Shown piece by piece: positions 59,475-64,000 of a DNA stretch of 64,000 nt. Both the position numbers and the translations under genes were made by a program. Within the stretch, counting starts at the first letter, position 1, and every line of letters begins with the position of its first letter. Source of the DNA: Natrialbaceae archaeon (GTDB lineage: Archaea > Halobacteriota > Halobacteria > Halobacteriales > Natrialbaceae); the NCBI GenBank assembly GCA_003559215.1, contig PWMF01000034.1, positions 55,545 through 119,544 on the forward strand, given 5' to 3'. The notes below the pieces were generated by a model. The model ran no database searches. It worked only from the letters and a program-made list of their open reading frames with translations, and had not been told where the DNA came from.

Positions 59475-61913
59475 ATGTCGATAGCGACGAATTGTGAGCC
59501 AGTGCCATCCTCCACCACGCGCCGCGGACTCCTCGCCGGCGCCCTCGCCGCCGGCGTCGGCGGACTCACGCTGACCGGCGCTCGAGAGCTGCTCGGCCAG
59601 TTCGCTCCGCTCTCGGGAACCGCCTGGGACGCGGCGGACAGGTCGCTCTCCGATCGCGTCGCGAGCCCCTACGGCGAGGCGACCGTCCGCTACGACGGGA
59701 ACGGGGTTCCGAGCATCGATGCCGACGAGGAGCCGGCGGCGTACTTCGCTGTCGGCTACGTCCAGGCGTTCGACCGCCTCGCCCAGCTCGACCTGCAACG
59801 GCGGGTCATGCGGGGGCAGGTGTCGGAGCTGGCAGGGGAGGGAACCCTCGAGGACGACGAGTTCCACGTCGCGATGGACTTCGCGGGCGCGGCCGAGGCG
59901 ACCTGGAAGTACGTCGCCGAGACGCCCGCGGGCCCGCTCGTCGAGGCCTACGCTGACGGCGTCAACGCGGCGATCGAGGGCGAAGCGCTCCCTCTCGAGT
60001 TCGAACTGCTCGGCTACGAGCCCGACCCCTGGACGCCCGTCGACTCGATGCTGATGGAGAAACAGATCTCCTGGGACCTGACCGGGAACTTCGGCGAACT
60101 CCGTCGCGCGCTGGTCGCCGACCGACTCGGCGAGGACGTCCTCGAGGAGCTGTTTCCCGAGCGGCTTGACCACGACGTACCGATACTGCGGGAGCCGACC
60201 GACGCCGAAACGATCGAGGAGACGGAGGTTACCGGCTCCGTCTCAGACGGAGATGTCCTCGATCCGGCGCTGACCGATTGGCTCTCGCGGTTCGAGTCGC
60301 CCACCGGGGTCGGCTCGAACAGCTGGGTCGTTTCCGGCGAGCACACCGAGAGCGGCCGACCGATCGTCGCCTACGATCCTCACCTCACGCTGATGGTGCC
60401 TCCGCTGTGGTACGAACAGCACGTCGAGACCCCCGAAACCTCCGTTCGGGGCGCGACGTTTCCGGGCGTTCCCTTCGTTATCGCCGGCGCGAACGACCGG
60501 GGAACGTGGTCGTTCACGAACGTCGGCGCGGACGTGCTGGATTGCTACACCTACGAGATCGACGCCGACGGCGAGCGCTACCGCTACGACGGCGAGTGGC
60601 GCGAGTTCGATCGCGAGGAGCGAGAGATCGCCGTCGCCGGCGGCGACGATCGGACCGTCGAGGTCAGGAAGACCGTCCACGGACCCGTGCTGGAACGCGA
60701 GGATCGAACTGTCGGCGTCGCCTGGACCGGCCATACGGCCACGCGGACGACGGAGGCGATCTACGAGTACGAGCGCAGTGACGGCCTCGAGGAACTGCTC
60801 GAGGCGACCCGGAAGTTCGACCTGCCGACCCAGAACCTCGTCTACGCCGACGCCGACGGCCGGACGCTGTACTACGCGACGGGCAAGCTTCCGATCCGCG
60901 AGATCGACGGCGAGACGGTCTCGGGCAATCGGCTCTTCGACGGCTCCGCAGGCGAGGGCGAGTGGGAGGGGTTCGAACCGTTCGGGGAGTCGTCCTGGGA
61001 CGGGTTCGTCCCCTTCGAGGAGAAACCCCACGCGATCGACCCCGACGTCCTCGCAACGGCCAACCAGCGGGTCGTCGACGATCCCGACCACTACGTCGGC
61101 GTCGCGTACGCGACGCCCTACCGCGGCGCACGGATCTACGATCGCCTCGACGACGCCGTCGAGTCCGACGAGCCGACCGACCTCGAGTTCCACCGGGAGC
61201 TGCAGAACGACGTCTACGACGGCCGGGCCGAGCAGCTGGTGCCAGAGCTGCTCGAGGCGCTCGCGGAGCGGATCGAGGACGGGGACGAACACGACGGCGA
61301 GAGCGACCTCGAGGACGCCCGCGAAGTCCTCGCCGACTGGGACTACGGGATGGACGCCGACTCCCGGGGTGCGCTCCTCTTCGCCCGCTGGATGGACCGT
61401 TTCCGTGAGCTGGTCGTCGAACCCGACTTCGGGGACGCGGATCTCGACGAGTCGTACTACCCCAACGACTGGGTGATCGCCACGCTTCCCGCCGACAGCC
61501 AGTTCTTCGAGGACCGTTCGCGGGCCGAGACGATGGTCGACGCGCTCGAGGACGCCCGCGACGAGATCGACGCGGCGGACTGGGAGACCTACGGCGACTG
61601 GAACTCGACGCGCGTGATCGAACACCCCTTCGGCGCGGAGGCGCCGTTTCTGAACTATCCCGAACGGCCGGCCGACGGCTCGCGGGCGACGGTGAAGAAC
61701 TACCGCGTCGACTCGGCGGTCGGCGCGAGCTGGCGGATGGTCGTCGAGCCCGGCGGCGCGGCGACGGCGGTGCTTCCCGGAGGGAACTCGGGCGACTACT
61801 TCTCCGACCACTACGGCGACCAGCTCGAGGACTGGCTGGCGAACGACCAGAAGCCGATGGATCGGTCGCTCGAGGGCGAACCCGACGTCGTCTTCGAGGA
61901 GGGATCGTCGTGA
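59475..61913 (+). CDS. Tat-exported penicillin-acylase-family (Ntn) amidohydrolase
   Basis: 812 residues from ATG 59475 (a GTG at 59502 is alternative). A Tat signal TTRRGLLAGALAAGVGG is at 14-30. The precursor layout is an alpha chain (about 60-265), a spacer, and a beta chain starting GSNSW with nucleophile Ser281 at the processing site. Beta-chain markers: RPIVAYDPHL, GATFPGVPFVIAGANDRGTWSFTNVGAD, VRKTVHGPVL. Self-cleavage before Ser281 gives an extracellular acylase of beta-lactams, acyl-homoserine lactones or other N-acyl amides. Its TGA overlaps the next GTG. Substrate unknown. Confidence 0.9.
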   Translation: MSIATNCEPVPSSTTRRGLLAGALAAGVGGLTLTGARELLGQFAPLSGTAWDAADRSLSDRVASPYGEATVRYDGNGVPSIDADEEPAAYFAVGYVQAFDRLAQLDLQRRVMRGQVSELAGEGTLEDDEFHVAMDFAGAAEATWKYVAETPAGPLVEAYADGVNAAIEGEALPLEFELLGYEPDPWTPVDSMLMEKQISWDLTGNFGELRRALVADRLGEDVLEELFPERLDHDVPILREPTDAETIEETEVTGSVSDGDVLDPALTDWLSRFESPTGVGSNSWVVSGEHTESGRPIVAYDPHLTLMVPPLWYEQHVETPETSVRGATFPGVPFVIAGANDRGTWSFTNVGADVLDCYTYEIDADGERYRYDGEWREFDREEREIAVAGGDDRTVEVRKTVHGPVLEREDRTVGVAWTGHTATRTTEAIYEYERSDGLEELLEATRKFDLPTQNLVYADADGRTLYYATGKLPIREIDGETVSGNRLFDGSAGEGEWEGFEPFGESSWDGFVPFEEKPHAIDPDVLATANQRVVDDPDHYVGVAYATPYRGARIYDRLDDAVESDEPTDLEFHRELQNDVYDGRAEQLVPELLEALAERIEDGDEHDGESDLEDAREVLADWDYGMDADSRGALLFARWMDRFRELVVEPDFGDADLDESYYPNDWVIATLPADSQFFEDRSRAETMVDALEDARDEIDAADWETYGDWNSTRVIEHPFGAEAPFLNYPERPADGSRATVKNYRVDSAVGASWRMVVEPGGAATAVLPGGNSGDYFSDHYGDQLEDWLANDQKPMDRSLEGEPDVVFEEGSS

Positions 61914-62296
61914 CGTCCCCTGAGGGCGGCGACGCCGCCGGGACCGACGTCGCCGACGGGGAGCGCAGTTGCGAGCGCACGCTCGAGCGCGTCCGAACCG
62001 AACCGCGGGCCCACTGGCTGGCCGTCCTCGTAGTCGTCCCGATCGGCCTGGCTCTCGCGTGGCTCCACTGGCTCGGGCTCGTCGCCGCCGGTGCGCTCGT
62101 GGGATTCATTTCGCCGACGGTATGGCACGGGCTCGCCGGCGCCCTCGGGTTCGGCATCCTCGTCCTCGCAGCCTTTGCGGTCGGACTCGGGGATTCGGCG
62201 TGGCGCGTCCTCGAGATGACGCCCGCCGTCTACGTCACGGTCGCGAGCGCGCTCGGGCTACCCGCGCTGGGCGCGCTGTTCCGAGGTGTCGTCTGA
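61910..62296 (+). CDS. Membrane protein, 128 aa
   Basis: GTG 61910 overlaps the acylase stop (GTGA), so it is probably co-translated. A charged N-terminus of about 35 residues precedes three hydrophobic segments (LAVLVVVPIGLALAWLHWLGL, ALGFGILVLAAFAVGLG and YVTVASALGLPALGALF). Function unknown; conserved partner of a secreted acylase is possible. Confidence 0.75.
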   Translation: MTSPEGGDAAGTDVADGERSCERTLERVRTEPRAHWLAVLVVVPIGLALAWLHWLGLVAAGALVGFISPTVWHGLAGALGFGILVLAAFAVGLGDSAWRVLEMTPAVYVTVASALGLPALGALFRGVV

Positions 62297-62389
62297 GCCC
62301 GACGATTACCCGGAGGTGACATCCGCCCCGGCGCGCACGTCGGAGCGTCCCGTACTGCAGGGGAGGATTCTCTCGGCAAAGTGCGTAGG

Positions 62390-63427
62390 TCAGGAAACGT
62401 CCCTTCGGGGTAACCGCTCGACGTGTATCTTCACGAGCACGTGGTAGACCGTCCCGAGCAACCCATAGACCGCAAGACAGGAGATGAAAGCGATCGTCCC
62501 TAACTTGCCACCGGATCCGCCTAAATACGGTGCGGTGTACACCACTACGAGCCCGACGACGATACCCGCCAGCGCCATCCAGCGTTCGTCCGGAATGCGG
62601 GTCGAATCGCTCATACCCGCGAACGAGGCCGCGTATATTGCTGCTGCCAGCAGGTCGCCAACTACCGGATACAGCCACGGAAGCGCGACTCCGCCGAGTA
62701 GACCAACAACACCGGACGCTGACACTGGATCGAGTGGCGATCGATGGTGCAACGTGAAGGTGACCACCGCAGCAACGACCGAGAAAGCCACGACAAGGCC
62801 AACGGTATCGGATGCCGGCAACTGATCGCCGAGAAACGACGTCGGCGTTCCGAGGATCGTGAGGGCTGCTCCGACGAAGGCGGTGGTACCGAGTTTCCCG
62901 CCAACTCCGTGAAAGACCGGCTGAGCCAGGAGATAAACGGCGACTGCCAGTGTTGCCGCCACGAGACCTTGCCAGTAGGTCGGAAACACGATCGGCGACG
63001 TCATACCGACGAACGCCCCACAGTAGGCCGGAACGGCGAGCGGACGCCTCACAACGACTGCTAAGAGACCGGTGAGGCTCGCGGCAACCACTGGTGTGAG
63101 TCGTCCCTCGACGACGAGCACGAAGGTCACGAAGCCACCAACCAGAATCGCGCCTGCGATCCCTATCATCTCGGTTGGTTCAATCGATTCGATCTCGGGC
63201 GCCGCTCGAACCATTCGGAGTTCGAACGCAATACCACGGAGAGCGAGCAGCGCAAGCAAGAGGAGAACTCCGCTAAGAACAATGGATTCTGCCTCGCGGA
63301 CGGCGCCTACTACCGCAAGCCCCACCAGGCTCATCCCCGGAACTGCAAGGAGGAACAACCCGAGAAAGACCACCCCCCATTGCGGGCGATCGGTTGTCAA
63401 TAGCGAAGAAAGACGATCGACTGCCAT
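62390..63427 (-). CDS. Multi-pass membrane protein, 345 aa
   Basis: About ten to eleven hydrophobic helices, for example GVVFLGLFLLAVPGMSLVGLAVVG, IIGIAGAILVGGFV-type helices and SGVVGLLGGVALPWLYPVVG. The repeats GVGGKLGTTAFVGAAL and GGSGGKLGTIAFISCLA suggest an internal duplication. The N-terminus MAVDRLSSLLTTDRPQWG starts at the ATG 63425-63427. No transporter signature was recognised. Its base composition is slightly less GC-rich than neighbours, and codons such as AGC, GCA and ATA are more frequent. Confidence 0.75.
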   Translation of the reverse strand: MAVDRLSSLLTTDRPQWGVVFLGLFLLAVPGMSLVGLAVVGAVREAESIVLSGVLLLLALLALRGIAFELRMVRAAPEIESIEPTEMIGIAGAILVGGFVTFVLVVEGRLTPVVAASLTGLLAVVVRRPLAVPAYCGAFVGMTSPIVFPTYWQGLVAATLAVAVYLLAQPVFHGVGGKLGTTAFVGAALTILGTPTSFLGDQLPASDTVGLVVAFSVVAAVVTFTLHHRSPLDPVSASGVVGLLGGVALPWLYPVVGDLLAAAIYAASFAGMSDSTRIPDERWMALAGIVVGLVVVYTAPYLGGSGGKLGTIAFISCLAVYGLLGTVYHVLVKIHVERLPRRDVS

Positions 63428-63707
63428 GCCCGCCTGTTCTTCACCTCGTTACAAAAATATGGATAGCGACTAACTGTGGATGAGGCAGAACCGGGCCCTG
63501 TACTGTTCGATGAAACCAACCTCCCAATCGTTGCTCCTCGCGAGCGTTCCCGTGTCTCTCCCCACTAACTGACTTTGGATGTCTGGAACAGCGACCGCGT
63601 ATGTACTCCGACAGGCACATCATCGATACCCGAGATGACTGGCTTCCGCCACGTCGTCGTTTGCCGATCCACGTACTGTTTTGCCGTCCCATCGAGTACG
63701 GCCCGCC
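63428..63707. other. 280-bp spacer before the aldo/keto reductase gene
   Basis: No supported gene; a minus-strand frame across it has no recognisable content. It should contain divergent promoters for the membrane protein (AT-rich ACAAAAATATGG near 63451) and the reductase gene. Confidence 0.4.
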
Positions 63708-64000
63708 ATGGAGTACACCACCCTCGGTTCGACCGGGATGGAGGTCAGTCGGCTCTGTCTGGGCTGTATGAGCTTCGGCTCGAGCGACTGGCGCGAGTGG
63801 GTCTTAGAGGAAGAAGAGAGCCACGAGATCATCGACCGCGCGATCGATCTCGGGATCAACTTCTTCGATACGGCGAACCTCTATTCGAAGGGCGAGTCCG
63901 AACGGATCCTCGGAAACGCCCTCGAGGGACGCCGCGAGGAGTCCGTCGTGGCGACGAAGGGGTACTTTCAGATGCGCGAGGACGACCCGAACTCGGGCGG
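63708..64000 (+). CDS. Aldo/keto reductase, N-terminal part (runs off right edge)
   Basis: ATG 63708 starts MEYTTLGSTGMEVSRLCLGCMSFG, the classic AKR opening. EIIDRAIDLGINFFDTANLYSKGESERILGNAL contains the catalytic Asp and Tyr of the family. About 97 residues are visible, the rest lies outside. Probable NADPH-dependent oxidoreductase related to the YakC/PLDH-like group. Substrate unknown. Confidence 0.9.
   Translation, partial: MEYTTLGSTGMEVSRLCLGCMSFGSSDWREWVLEEEESHEIIDRAIDLGINFFDTANLYSKGESERILGNALEGRREESVVATKGYFQMREDDPNSG

Noticed and set aside
63441..63692. 83-codon minus-strand frame before the aldo/keto reductase
   Set aside because: No recognisable motif and poor coding bias; it covers the promoter region of two divergent genes.

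Overview
The window is chromosomal DNA of an extremely halophilic archaeon (class Halobacteria). It has high GC, strongly acidic proteins, very frequent CTCGAG words, archaeal TATA boxes 25-30 nt upstream of leaderless or near-leaderless starts, Tat-type lipoprotein signals, and haloarchaeal families (PccX, DUF7344-type regulators, the Htur_1727 radical-SAM partner family, UPF0179). Placement in the Natrialbaceae is an inference only. I saw no rRNA, tRNA, CRISPR array, intact insertion sequence or integrase.

1-18.8 kb looks like a one-carbon / methylated-amine catabolic region. After the 5' part of PEP carboxylase (ppc, runs off the left edge) comes an operon for a dimethylglycine/sarcosine dehydrogenase fused to a GcvT domain and both ETF subunits. 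It is divergent from formate-tetrahydrofolate ligase. A cytoplasmic formate dehydrogenase, two Usp proteins around two tiny membrane proteins, and a BCCT (betaine-type) transporter follow. Then come a DmdA-like GcvT-family methyltransferase with methylene-THF reductase in a tight two-gene operon, serine acetyltransferase, and a divergent FolD. Together these could import a methylated osmolyte, move its methyl groups to tetrahydrofolate, and oxidise them to formate and CO2, with ATP made by formate-THF ligase running in reverse and electrons leaving through ETF. This is the best candidate in the window for an undescribed system.

19-33.5 kb is mixed metabolism. It holds an O-methyltransferase, an M20 amidohydrolase, a dCTP-deaminase-like protein, an EamA exporter, an acyl-CoA synthetase, a Usp with a C-terminal extension, a DUF7344-type regulator and a MoaD/ThiS-fold protein ending in Cys-Cys. 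A Htur_1727-family protein lies beside a radical SAM/SPASM gene whose barrel is deleted. A GlpA-like oxidoreductase, kynureninase, an HSL-type esterase and a class I amidotransferase complete the stretch.

33.6-45.3 kb carries acyl-CoA (propionyl/acetyl-CoA) carboxylase (pccA, a decayed lipoprotein gene, pccX, pccB). It is followed by a sodium-coupled NSS transporter and a branched-chain-amino-acid-type ABC importer whose binding-protein gene faces its own livFGMH operon.

45.3-64 kb carries an SDR, a receiver-domain protein lacking its phosphoacceptor Asp, a glycerophosphodiesterase and a HEAT-repeat protein. Next are the four-gene PrkA-PrkA-YeaH-SpoVR stress operon, a DUF5820-like gene, a striking row of triloop hairpins, UPF0179, a damaged Tat-protein gene, an HxlR regulator, an SRPBCC protein, a Tat-exported penicillin-acylase-type hydrolase, membrane proteins and the 5' part of an aldo/keto reductase. 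Three separate exported-protein genes in the window are decayed.
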